From Nemertoderma westbladi (taxonomy: Eukaryota > Xenacoelomorpha > Nemertodermatida > Nemertodermatidae), in NCBI GenBank assembly GCA_032718475.1, contig JAUCBJ010002481.1, positions 1 through 21,138 on the forward strand: a stretch of DNA of 21,138 bases, written 5' to 3'. Shown piece by piece: positions 1 through 8,784 of this stretch (the stretch's first letter is position 1; each line of letters starts with the position of its first letter). The notes under the pieces were generated by a model. That model was given only the letters and a program-made list of their open reading frames with translations, did not search any database and had not been told where the DNA came from. The translations under genes were made by a program, and so were the position numbers.

Positions 1-231
1 GGGATGCATTACTGGGCTGTTTTGTAGCTGTAAGTAAAATATATACCAATTATTGGGGTGTTATGTTGCTGTAAGTAAAATATATACGAATTATTGGGTT
101 GTTTTGTATGCTGTAAGGAAAAAAATATATACGAATTATTGGGTTTTTTTGTAGCTGTGAGTAAAATATATTTGAATTATTGGGTTGTTTGTAGCTCTAA
201 GTAAATATATAACCAATTATTGGGTATTTAC
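1..231. repeat. ~40-bp minisatellite, left arm
   Basis: About five head-to-tail units of roughly 40 bp, each with the core AATTATTGGG, then a T/G-rich stretch, then a GTAAGTAAAATATATACG-like end. Units differ by a few bases and small indels. The same unit returns at 3211-3630, so one array appears to have been split by the element between them. Units 2 to 5 here match, in order, units 1 to 4 of the right arm, which suggests a four-unit higher-order pattern. Confidence 0.9.
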
Positions 232-353
232 TGTACACTGCTTACTGCACTGAGCACTGAGCATCTGCCTGTCAATCTGCACCTAGGAGTACCTGAGTAT
301 ATAACAGTTAATCAAGGGATCGGGATCAAGTTAGACTTGATCGTTTAGATAAC

Positions 354-763
354 GTGATGTCGCAGCAGTGCTGCCAGTGCGGTATTGCCAGTCGTGGATG
401 CTGTGTCTCCGGCAGGTGCGGCTGCATTAAAGCAAAGCACCCATGTGTTTCATGCTTACAATTCAAGGCAGGAGGCTGCAGAAACCCACACATGGGCACC
501 ATTTCTCTTAAATCATGCTCGTTATCGCCACTCCAATTCCAATCCATTTTTCATCACGAAATAACTCGCAAAACACCACCTTCCAGACTGGGAGCCAACC
601 CTCTTTAGAATTAGATTCCCTAAGCGAAACGCTGGTCCCGAATAGCCACACTCCCACCACCCAGGGTAACACCAGAATTGGAGCAGAAGCTTCAGACGCA
701 GGTTCCTTTCTACATGTTGCAGCCACTCGCACCCGATCTGCGAGTCCCAGACTCACCAGTTAA
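354..763 (+). pseudogene. Cys-rich N-terminal part of the retroelement protein, frameshifted
   Basis: The frame 354-608 opens with a dense cysteine cluster: CCQCG, then GCCVSGRCGC, then PCVSC and GGCRN within about 45 residues. The pattern suggests a small metal-binding domain, likely nucleic-acid binding. Related RT proteins, as I recall them, begin with the same kind of C-x-C and C-x2-C cluster. The frame then becomes meaningless, and a Ser/Thr/Pro-rich linker continues in the frame 515-763. The stretch 764-972 links it to the RT frame without a clear open frame. ATG at 357 is a plausible start but not proven. Confidence 0.5.
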
Positions 764-972
764 ATTACGCAACCTCAGCCAGCCTCTTCCCCTATTCACC
801 CCACGGTATTCGGACGTTTCTGGAATCCAATCGATGCGACCCCACTGAGCTCTGACCCGCAGAACCTAATGACGAGGGCCTACGGAGCACCAATGATAGG
901 AAAGGGAGACACCCCCGATGGAGACACCCTCAATGGAGGCGGGTTTCACAGTTACGTGGCCCCAAGTGCCAT

Positions 973-2777
973 TTGCTGGGGGGTGCTGTTGGCCGTGATG
1001 TTGTAGAATTACTGGCGGACGAGGCCACAGCCTTTGTAGCCGCCCTCCAGCACAACCCCCCAGGAGCCAGATCTGACAGGCTTATGCTAAAGGACTCCCT
1101 CCTGCTCCACCGGGACCCTAAGGTCTCTAAAGGATTCGATATCCGCCGCCTACTCTCTCAGAGAGTCGAGCTGTGGAGATCTGGACAACTTGGGGTCCTC
1201 CTTCAGGAGGCTGAGCCCGCTGAGCCCTGCTCCTCCAAATATAGTTCTGGTCGCAGCATCAGAGGACCTCCCACTGAGCTGAAGGAGCACACAGTCCGGA
1301 TTTTCACGAGGTTGATGCTGGAAGGGAAAGCGCGAAGTGCGGTGAGGTGGGTGACAAGCCAGGAGTCAGGAGGCATACTAGACCCCAATGACCAGATTGA
1401 TAATGGAGGCTACCAGGCCACAGTTTTGGAGGTGCTCCAAGGAAAACACCCGGCAGCTTCCCAGCCCCCAACCGATCAGTTGTTAGAAACAGCTGAGGAC
1501 CTTCCCCTTCGCGTTGACGTTGATGTAACTGGCTCCCACATAGAGGATGCCACCCATCGGCTCCACGGTGGTGAGGGTCCCGCTGGTTCAGACTCCACCC
1601 ATTGGTGTGACTATCTCCTGAGGTATGGTGCAGACAGCGCTAAGTTGCGGGACGCAATCGCCGGGATGGTCCGCTGTGTGGCCAACACTATTGTTCCATG
1701 GGAGTCTGTCAGTGCCCTCATGTCTGGCCGCCTTATTGCGTTGGACAAATGCCCTGGGGTGCAGCCTATTGGAATCGGGGAATGTCTGCGCCACATCATG
1801 GCCCGTTCCATGGCTCAAGCTACTGGTGACGACATAACATTGACATGTGGCGCTGAACAGCTGTCTGCTGGCACATCAGCTGGTGTCGAAGCCGCAGTTC
1901 ACTTGATGGCGGGTATCTTTGAGGAGCAGTCTGACGCTGGTTGGGGGGTTCTCCTGGTGGACGCATCTAATGCTCTCAATCGTCTAATTAGGGTAGCAGT
2001 CTTGTGGAATGCCCGGCAACTGTGGCCCAGTTGCTCATTTTTCTTATTTAATTGCTACCGAGGCTACAGCATTCTCATTCTCCAGGGAACCGAGACGATT
2101 ATCTTTAGCGAGGAAGGCGCCACTCAGGGGGACCCACTGGATATGCTATTCTACGCGGCCGTTCTCCTCCCCCTCATCCATAAGCTCCGGGACCCAAAAG
2201 TGGTACAGAACTGGTTTGCTGATGATTCAGCTGCAGCTGGCAGACTCCCAGACGTTCTAGCGTGGTTCTAGAAACTCCAGGTTCTCAGCCCCGAAGCGGG
2301 TTACTTCCCTGAAGCCACCAAGTGCTTCTATGGTTGTGGCCCCAGGATTAGTTGAGGAGGCGAAGAGGGGGTTCTATGGGGCAATATTAATGTAGTAACT
2401 AGCCACCGTTTTCTGGGGGGTTACCTTGGGAGAGAGGCTGATCATACCTCATTTGTAAGGGCCAAGGTCGCCGGATGGGTAGCGGCTGTGGATAAACTCG
2501 CCGAGATGGCAGAGTCACAACCGCAAGCGGCGTTTTCAGCCATGGTTTTGTTACCTGCAGCGTACATGCGTGGCCGTACATGCAGCGGGTAACAACAAAC
2601 TGCAGCGACGAGTTTCAGGTGCTGGAGGACACCATCACCCAGCGCTTCCTTCCACCCATCTTCGGGGCTGAGGTGTCAGCCAGCAAACAGAGTCTGTTCT
2701 CCCTACGAGATCCTGTAGTCGAAGCCACACAAACACACACAGTGTCACTTTCAGGAACGAGCCATGTTGGCCGATAG
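973..2777 (+). pseudogene. reverse transcriptase region of the left retroelement, broken
   Basis: The frame 973-2271 (432 codons) holds an RT core. PGVQPIGIGECLRHI is followed by an LLVDASNALNRL block (motif A, catalytic Asp), GATQGDPLDML (motif B) and WFADDSAA (motif C, FADD in place of YADD). Upstream blocks, such as RIFTRLMLEGKARSAVRW, are also typical of this family. TAG at 2269-2271 stops the frame. Family-like sequence continues in the same frame (GYFPEATK, SHRFLGGYLG, SQPQAAFSAM) with another stop near 2352, then shifts to the frame 2580-2777 (VLEDTITQRFLPPIFGAEV, LFSLRD). Similarity ends near 2730. The copy cannot make a working enzyme. Confidence 0.75.
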
Positions 2778-2792
2778 TGCAGTTTGCACTAT
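2774..2792. other. perfect 8-bp hairpin at the end of the RT frame
   Basis: ATAGTGCA and TGCACTAT flank a 3-nt loop. The stem overlaps the TAG stop (2775-2777) of the last RT frame. It may be a 3' structural element of the retroelement or chance. Confidence 0.4.
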
Positions 2793-2829
2793 TGCGTGGT
2801 GCTTCCCATTGCGTTCGTGGGTCGAGGGC

Positions 2830-2900
2830 AAGGCGACCTAAATACTGTCTTTAGATCTTAATGTCTTTGTAATAATGTAATAATGTCTTTAGATCGCCTT
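2830..2900. other. imperfect inverted repeat in the retroelement 3' part
   Basis: AAGGCGACCTAAA (2830-2842) and TTTAGATCGCCTT (2888-2900) are inverted copies with one mismatch in 13, around a 45-base loop. GGTCGAGGGC also occurs as a direct copy on both outer sides. The rest of 2778-3205 is non-coding and ends in an ATTAATTAATTAATTG stretch. Confidence 0.5.
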
Positions 2901-3210
2901 GGTCGAGGGCCAAATGGAGGAGCGTTCTGGAGGACGGTGCTGGGCTACCATAGCAGGCAGGCATCTGGTAGTATACAGTCCAGGCCCAGGGAAACTTCAC
3001 AGACAGACGCAGAACAGTTTCCTGATTCAAACGATATGGCCCTGCAGTTAAACAGTCATTTGTTTATGTTTTGGCTGGTAGCCCAGCAACCTAATCAGCT
3101 GATAGGACAGTGTGGTGGTGGGAAGTATTAATTGTAATATGTAATGTAAAATGTTAGATTTGAATTTGTACTATGAATTAATTAATTAATTGATTAACTT
3201 TGTCATGACT

Positions 3211-3630
3211 AAAAAATTATTGGGATATTATGCTGCTGTGAGTAAAATATATACGAATTATTGGGTTGTTCGTATCTTTAAGTAAAATATATACGAATTA
3301 TTGGGTTTTTTTGTAGATGTGAGTAAAATATATTTGAATTATTGGGTTGTTTGTAGCTCTGAGTAAAACATATACCAATTTATTGGGATATTATGTTGCT
3401 GTGAGTAAAATATATGCGAATTATTGGATTGTTTGTAGCTTTGTAAAATATATACCAATTATTGGGGTATTATGTTGCTGTGAGTAAAATATATACGATT
3501 TGCTGGGTTGTTATTTTGCTGTGAGTAGATAATATATGAAGTTTCGGGTTGTTTTATAGCTGTAAGTAAAATATCTAAGAATTTTTTGGGTTGTTTTGTA
3601 GCAGTAAGTAAAATATTAGTGAACTATTGC
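3211..3630. repeat. ~40-bp minisatellite, right arm
   Basis: About ten diverged units of 38-42 bp with the same AATTATTGGG core and GTGAGTAAAATATAT end as 1-231, same orientation. The last units are the most degraded. 3631-3776 that follows is plain AT-rich intron. Confidence 0.9.
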
Positions 3631-3776
3631 AAATGTTTTCCAATCTATTTGTTACAACTTTTTTTTGTGGCATTTTCATTTACATTAATTAGTAGAACTA
3701 AATGACAACACAAAATCACTAAAGTAAACAATAAAATATTGTGGATCTGAAATATATTTGTTATCTTTTATTTTAG

Positions 3777-3869
3777 CCTGGAGAAGGTCAGCCGCAAGAA
3801 ATAGAAGGTAAACTGGATAATGGTTTGGTTCTTCTACACGCCTACTCCATCACGAAACTTTATGAGGAT
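3777..3869 (+). CDS. calpain exon A (protease core, catalytic His)
   Basis: Calpains are cytosolic calcium-activated cysteine proteases with a Cys-His-Asn triad. This exon of 31 codons (phase 0 in, phase 0 out) follows a TTTTAG acceptor and ends before GTAAGT. It encodes NGLVLLHAYSITKLYED, which aligns with the calpain block GLVKGHAYSVT; the His codon at 3837-3839 is the catalytic one. The residue just before it is Leu instead of the near-invariant Gly. The catalytic Cys exon should lie upstream and is not in the window; 232-3205 is retroelement. A LINE fragment begins about 12 bases after this exon. This is the first of seven exons that join into 388 stop-free codons, so the gene looks intact in frame although partial here. 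Confidence 0.85.
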
Positions 3870-3881
3870 GTAAGTTTTATC

Positions 3882-4025
3882 TTTTGCAGTACATTCCTTT
3901 CGCCGTGAGGACCTGCTGGTGCATAATCTTATGCTTTGGTAGTCTCAATGAGAGAATAAGCATGATGGATAGCCCATGACTTTCTTGAGTCACCTCTTAT
4001 AAGAAACTGCCCTTATAAAGATGGT
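3882..4025 (+). mobile_element. LINE 3'-part fragment, short
   Basis: TTTGCAGTACATTCCTTTCG and the following ~140 bases match the C-terminal coding part of the LINE at 17662-17800 (CFRRED, HNLVLWQPHG, PMTFLRRIL) with scattered substitutions and in-frame stops. It lacks the LINE tail. It starts about 12 bases after the 5' splice site of calpain exon A. 4026-4086 is unassigned. Confidence 0.75.
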
Positions 4026-4086
4026 AAAATCTCGTGAAAATTATAAGCGGTGTTACAGAAATTTTTTCAATCAGCCTGATTTAGTC

Positions 4087-5018
4087 TATGAGTATTATGG
4101 GGAGTCCTCCAAGGAGACAGACTTGCGACATTCTTGTTCATAATTGTGGTTGACTATGTTCTGCGCATGTCCTTAGATTGTCATAAGGATGATGGGGTGA
4201 TGGTAACTCCACCTACTGGCTCCAGAAGTCGAGGAAATCCTGCCAAGTACCTAACTGATCTAGACTTTGATGACAGTACTCTCAGAATCACTAGAGGGAG
4301 CCGAACGGCTCTTCAGCTCATTTGAACAGGCTGCTTCTAGTGTTGGTCTTTTTATTAACTCCAAAAAGACGAAAATTTTGACAGTTAACTTTGAAAGTCC
4401 TCAGCAAGTCTCCGACCGGATGAGCATAAGCTCAAATGATGGTATGGTTGAGCATGTGGACGACTTCTGTTACCTGGGATCATGGATCCGGAAGTCAGGT
4501 GAGGCCCTTCGAATACGTAAGGGAAAGGCATGGGCAACCTTGAATAGGCTTTCCAGGATTTGGAAGTCACAGAGAATTAATCGGAAACTTAAGGTCCGAT
4601 TATTTAGAGCAGCAGTAGTTCCAGTACTCCTCTATGGGAGTCCATGCTGAGCTCTAACTGCTGAGGACACCAAATCTTTGGATGGTACAATCGCAAGAAT
4701 GCTACGCCGGGTTCATTGTGTCATTGTGTCAAGTACAATGCACACATCACCAACCAGACACTATATAACATTGGAGGAGTTTCATTGGTTCCCCCAAGCT
4801 TGACACTAGAACAAAATCGCCTCCACTTTGCAGGACATTGCTTTCGCCGTGAGTACCAGCCAGTGCATAATTTTGTGCTTTGGCAGCCTTATAGAGTGAA
4901 TAAGCATGGTGGACAGCCCATGACTTTCTTGAGACGCATCTTTAAGGACACTGGCCTTGAGATGCAGCTGCAATGCAGCATGCCGATCCTAGTAGTAGGT
5001 CGTCCTTATAAATATGCA
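4087..5018 (+). mobile_element. LINE copy, 5'-truncated and mutated
   Basis: Near-identical to 16923-17925 of the right-hand LINE, starting at the RT motif B region (LQGDTLAPF is degraded here). It is broken by an 8-bp deletion inside the FADD motif near 4270, a TGG to TGA change at about 4648, an 8-bp tandem duplication of TCATTGTG near 4712-4727 and an 85-bp deletion near 4957. The 3' end GCCGATCC(TAG)3 is the same terminus as at 17930 with a shorter tail. It lies in the calpain intron between exons A and B, sense orientation. Confidence 0.9.
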
Positions 5019-5217
5019 TAATATTATCTACCATTTACCTTTACAAACTTGCATTACCATTTGCTCAAATTATTGTCAAAATTGTATGGGCTGGAAATTC
5101 TAATTAGAAATTCAATATTAAGTTTCGACAAGTGTTAGCCTGAAAATTCTGGTTACATGGTAGATATTACGCCTTGGTAATTGTCACCGTTCTAAATTCA
5201 TTTGAATTATTATATAG

Positions 5218-5306
5218 CCGCCGCGAAACCGAAGAAATTTGAAACTGATTCGGATTAGAAACCCCTGGGGTAACGCTGTGGAGTGGAATGGAGCTTGGAG
5301 TGACAA
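5218..5306 (+). CDS. calpain exon B (catalytic Asn)
   Basis: Between acceptor TATATAG and donor GTTAGT, this exon encodes [20 protein letters not shown], the calpain signature after the catalytic His. The Asn of RNPWG (codon 5260-5262) is the third member of the triad. It enters in phase 0 from exon A and leaves after two bases of a Lys codon, which is completed by the first base of exon C to give SDKSPLWKT. It is too short to stand out as an ORF. A donor at 5311 (GTAAAT) is possible but breaks the frame with exon C. Confidence 0.85.
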
Positions 5307-5624
5307 GTTAGTAAATAAGTAATCAATTGAACTATTATATTGATTGAAATTTAATAACGTGGGCCTAAAAGCCACGACCCAAAAATGGCTTAAAGACAAT
5401 GTACAACTCACATTATAAGAAAAGTAGCACATATACTGTAGTGCAGATAATATTTAAATTGTTCAGCAATAATCCTGAAAAAAGCGTAAACAAAATATAT
5501 AGTCATCCTCAATATGAATAATTTAGCAAATAAACGTGCAACTACAATCTGCTCAGATTTAATTAAAAATAGATTAATTTCTCCAGGACACAAAAATTTC
5601 TTACACTTTTGGAAAAAAGTTAAA

Positions 5625-6565
5625 TATTATTATTATTAATGAGTAACTAACGTAACTTAACTAGAGTTAGAGCCAAAAATGAATGAAAAGAATGCGAGTA
5701 GAGTGGCAAAGGAGAGACGTTTATATAAACTGCAGTGCGTAACCGAGTAAGGTTTATTCCACTTGGCTGGTAGGAAGTCTGCCAGCTTCCTTTGTACTGT
5801 GCTCCTTAGTACTCCGTCCCAAGGACACCATCAGCAGTCAGCTAGTGGTGACAAATCTGCTTGGTGTTGGAATCAGGCATCAATATATTTAAGTTTCTTC
5901 TCTCGTTCAGCTCCAGACAGATCCAAGGACACTGGCCAAGCCGCATACGAAGGAGCGTCTGAATCAACAACTAGAATATCAAATAATGCTCTTAGTTGCG
6001 GCTTCCAGAATCCCCGATCTTAAATGTCTCCACGAAGTCCCTCCCGGTGTTACTTCTAGTCACTATCTATGATTATGGGCTCACATTTAACCTCTGTTCC
6101 AGGGAAAGCGTGTGTGAACAGTCCCCCCCCCGCGCATTCTGTCCGCCGTTATCTCATGCTTCCCCACAACCATCACAAACATTAGGAGCAGCAACTACGG
6201 GGAACTAAGGGGGACCATACCAACGATAACACATCCCGAAATTCGTTCGCTGTTAGATCAAACTGGTTGACAGCTTTTCGAGTTTCTGTGAGCCATGCTG
6301 CAATTTTAGAATCGACTGCTTGAGCGATAGCTCGTTGATGGGTTTGGAGAATCTCATCCTTCAGCCGTATGACTCTATGAGCATGCAGTTTCGATTGCAG
6401 CCCTTGATTTGCTGTAGGAAGCATCTGGTATGGAGAGGCCTCCCGATCGCACTGGGAGGGAGAATATTTCCCTTTGAAGAGAGGAATGAATCGACTAATA
6501 CCCGCTCGACTGGCTCATAAACCTCACCATTCTCAACAGGCACACTCTCTGGAGAAATCACCATT
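5625..6565 (-). mobile_element. C-terminal part of the RT retroelement family, minus strand, decayed
   Basis: Read on the minus strand, successive frames give YEPVERVLVDSFLSS, then REIFSLPVRSGGLSIPDAS, then AHRVIRLKDEILQTHQRAIA, SKIAAWLTE and NEFRDVLSL, then CDGCGEA, then GFWKPQLRALFDILVVDSDA, then KLADFLPAKWNKPYS and KRLSFATLLA, ending at TAA (5657-5659). The first two blocks overlap the end of the left-hand element (EDTITQRFLPPIF, LFSLRD), so both belong to one family and together cover most of its protein. The CxxC zinc-like segment and LFDIxVVDxD block may be a restriction-like endonuclease region; that is inference. An (AAT)5 tail at 5625-5641 follows the stop, typical of target-primed non-LTR insertion. 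Several frameshifts and stops make it inactive. It lies in the calpain intron between exons B and C, antisense. Confidence 0.7.
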
Positions 6566-7059
6566 CAAATTGTAGGAATCTAGTTAGTGCAGTATAGGAA
6601 GTATGGCGTTGGTTGATAGCAATGATTAACAACCTCCTCAATGTTATTCTTCGATTTATACACTTTCTCTGAAACGTACTTTAACATGAGAGAATTATTA
6701 ACAACAAATCATCCGAGGGAACGTTTACCATTCACAATATGCTAGATCTTCGAACTTCATCTTGCTTTTTTACCACTAGGATACACTCATCCGGTTCTGG
6801 GTAATACCCAAGACTGAGACCTAGTTTAGTAAAATGAACCACTCTTTCAGCAACTAGTTTACCTTGTTGTGGTTATCATCTTATTTAATTATTATCGTAC
6901 ATGTTTAATATAAACAGTACAGAAAGCACAAATTAATATGTTTCAGACGGAGGTCTAGATTAATGAGCATAGTAGTTAGTTAGATAGTTAATACAATGGT
7001 AATACGCTATATTGTAATATAGTAATATAAACACGCTATCAGTACATAATACAACACAG
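6566..7059. other. intron sequence without recognised features
   Basis: AT-rich, no open frame with recognisable coding signal on either strand. Contains short TATTGTAATATAGTAATA-type repeats near 7007-7030, possibly part of the 3' end of the minus-strand LINE that follows. Confidence 0.5.
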
Positions 7060-7985
7060 TTAAATAATGCAAATATAATGAAGAACCGTATTTAAATAAT
7101 TATCACTAAAGTTTGGAATCACTGACCTGTTGGTATTGCAATCTAAGATTTCTTTACATAAATCTATTTTCCAAGAATCAGAAACATCATAAGTAAGGGG
7201 CATAAATTAATTCAGATACATGTTTGGGTGTAACTGACTTCAAATCGAAAATATTGCACAAATTTCCAATTGTTCTAAAATTACAGCCGCTGCTAGATCT
7301 ACAGTCAAACAACACTAACTCAGCGAGAAAGCGTATACAAAGTTTTGTTGATCTACGTAAACTATGAGCAAATGAGACGAACCTCGATTGCAACATATGA
7401 TACACGGGTGGTTAAATGGCACCAAATTCTCTACGATAAATCTATGTGTTTGTTAGGGCAATGTGAAAATGTGTCTTACATTAATGTTCCATGAACTATA
7501 AATTTTAATACACATGTCAGAAAATAAATTCCACAATGGACTACCATAAAAACACATTGTATAAACACGTTGAATAATACACAGTAAATAAGGGTTTGAA
7601 AAATAAAATTCTTGAAGTAAAGTATTCAATTTCCCTATGAACTGGCCCCGCTTGCGTAGTATATCATGTGACATGGTGTTACCAAAGTCAAGGAGATTTC
7701 CCAGGTGTAACGCTTCCTTAACCCACGGAAGATTCACATCATTCAAACGAATAGAGACACTCGGAGCAACCCATACTGACCCAAACGGGATGCACTTTGA
7801 TTTGGACTTTTCCGGAACTACATTTGTACTGAATAGTAAATGGTACTCTTTTGCGAACTCGGTGCAAATCTTAACCATTCGTTGGAGACCTATTACCGAC
7901 AGTCACAGGAGGAGTAGGTCATCAGCGTAAGCCAGGACCCCCAGAAACACTGTACCTATAAAGCAGCCGATCTTAGAAATATTAT
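7060..7985 (-). mobile_element. second LINE family, RT C-terminal half, minus strand, broken
   Basis: Minus-strand translation gives GTVFLGVLAYADDLLLL (RT motif C, YADD intact), a TGA stop, then MVKICTEFAKEYHLLFSTN, KSKSKCIPFG, LPWVKEALHLGNLLD, and further blocks to a final SDSWKIDLCKEILD. It terminates at TAA 7060-7062. This is the thumb and C-terminal part of a non-LTR RT of a family distinct from the LINE at 15900-17930 (YADD versus FADD, different flanking blocks). Breaks: TGA directly after YADDLLLL, TAA after IFTLP, and frameshifts near 7405 and 7200. 5'-truncated at about 7985. Antisense to calpain. Confidence 0.75.
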
Positions 7986-8554
7986 AAAATAATTGGTTCC
8001 AGTCACTTTTTAAAGACATAAGTTATTATTCTCACCGATATTTTTGCAGCGATGAATAATTATGTTGACCTGCTTGAAGGACCAATGATTCATAACACGA
8101 ATCTTGTATACTGTAGATGAGTCTTTGCATAGCAATAAAGATAGATGACCTAGTCACTACACCCCTAGCGGCTATTGATGAGGAACTATTGATGAGTCTT
8201 GGTGCAGAATTTCTAACATGTGTACCAAGTTTGGTTCCATTTCATGAATGTTTGACCGATTTATTAGCTTTCAAACATTTTCAATGATGACAGACAGACG
8301 GTCCACTAATTATACTGCTTCACAAAAGTCACAGACTTTTCCATGATATGTATGAGATAACAGATCAGGGATGTACTGTGTGTATTATATTTCTTTATCA
8401 TGTGATACTATTTTGTGTTTTTGTTTTTATTTTCGTTTTTACTATGGGTCCCTGCGAAGCTAAGTTTAATAATAGATACTATAATAAAAGATACATTTTT
8501 AGAGGATAGGCTTAATAAAGTATATTTTATAAAAAATCAACAAATATTTTTAAG
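7986..8554. other. calpain intron, no recognised feature
   Basis: AT-rich. The open frame 8415-8554 directly before exon C reads like a hydrophobic leader but lies upstream of the TTTTTAAG acceptor and has no calpain similarity, so it is treated as intron. Confidence 0.6.
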
Positions 8555-8784
8555 ATCTCCTCTATGGAAAACATTGGAACCAAATATCCTTAAAGAACTA
8601 CTCAGTGACGACGACGACGGCGAGTTTTGGATGTGTCTGGAAGATTTCCTCAAAGAGTTCACGACTATGATTCTTTGTAACCTACCTGAGTCGTTGGGTG
8701 GTGAAGGTTCAGATCGGATGAGATTGAGTCAGCTAGACGGAGCCTGGAGGGTTGGACTGAATGCCGGAGGTAGAAGAAAGTTCC
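8555..8784 (+). CDS. calpain exon C (end of protease core, start of domain III)
   Basis: The exon starts after AAG at 8552-8554 and ends before GTAAGT. It encodes SPLWKTLEPNILKELLSDDD, then DGEFWMCLEDFLKEFT and LCNLPESLGG, then DGAWRVGLNAGGRRKF. These match the calpain blocks DDGEFWMSFxDFxxxFT and GxWxxGxTAGGCRN. Enters after two bases of a Lys codon and leaves with one base of a Pro codon. The usual GGCRN is GGRRK here, so the conserved Cys is lost; acidic DDDDGE is kept. Confidence 0.9.

Larger units (their letters stand above)
232..3205 (+). mobile_element. decayed RT-encoding retroelement inside the 40-bp array
   Basis: A roughly 3-kb insertion between the two arms of the 40-bp minisatellite. 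It contains a Cys-rich N-terminal segment (354-608), a second frame (515-763), a long RT frame (973-2271) and RT continuation in shifted frames to about 2777, then a non-coding 3' part. At least two frameshifts and several stops make it inactive. It lacks the C-terminal domain seen in the minus-strand relative at 5625-6565. Both borders carry AATTATTGGG(A)TATTA-like sequence, which could be a target-site duplication of about 14 bp or simply the array unit. The protein resembles a large single-ORF RT family that I recall from invertebrate genomes. The (AAT)n tail of the relative favours a non-LTR element; the clade is not resolved. Confidence 0.75.

Noticed and set aside
4134-5021. Plus-strand frames as separate genes
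   Set aside because: They are pieces of one LINE copy separated by indels and a stop, shown by alignment with 16923-17930.
5763-6023. Plus-strand frame of 86 codons
   Set aside because: It is the antisense shadow of the minus-strand RT fragment, which has family-like protein blocks.
7637-7930. Plus-strand frame of 97 codons
   Set aside because: Antisense shadow of the minus-strand LINE RT (LPWVKEALHLGNLLD region).
8415-8554. Hydrophobic leader-like N-terminus ahead of exon C
   Set aside because: It precedes a splice acceptor whose use restores the calpain frame exactly; there is no family similarity before 8555.
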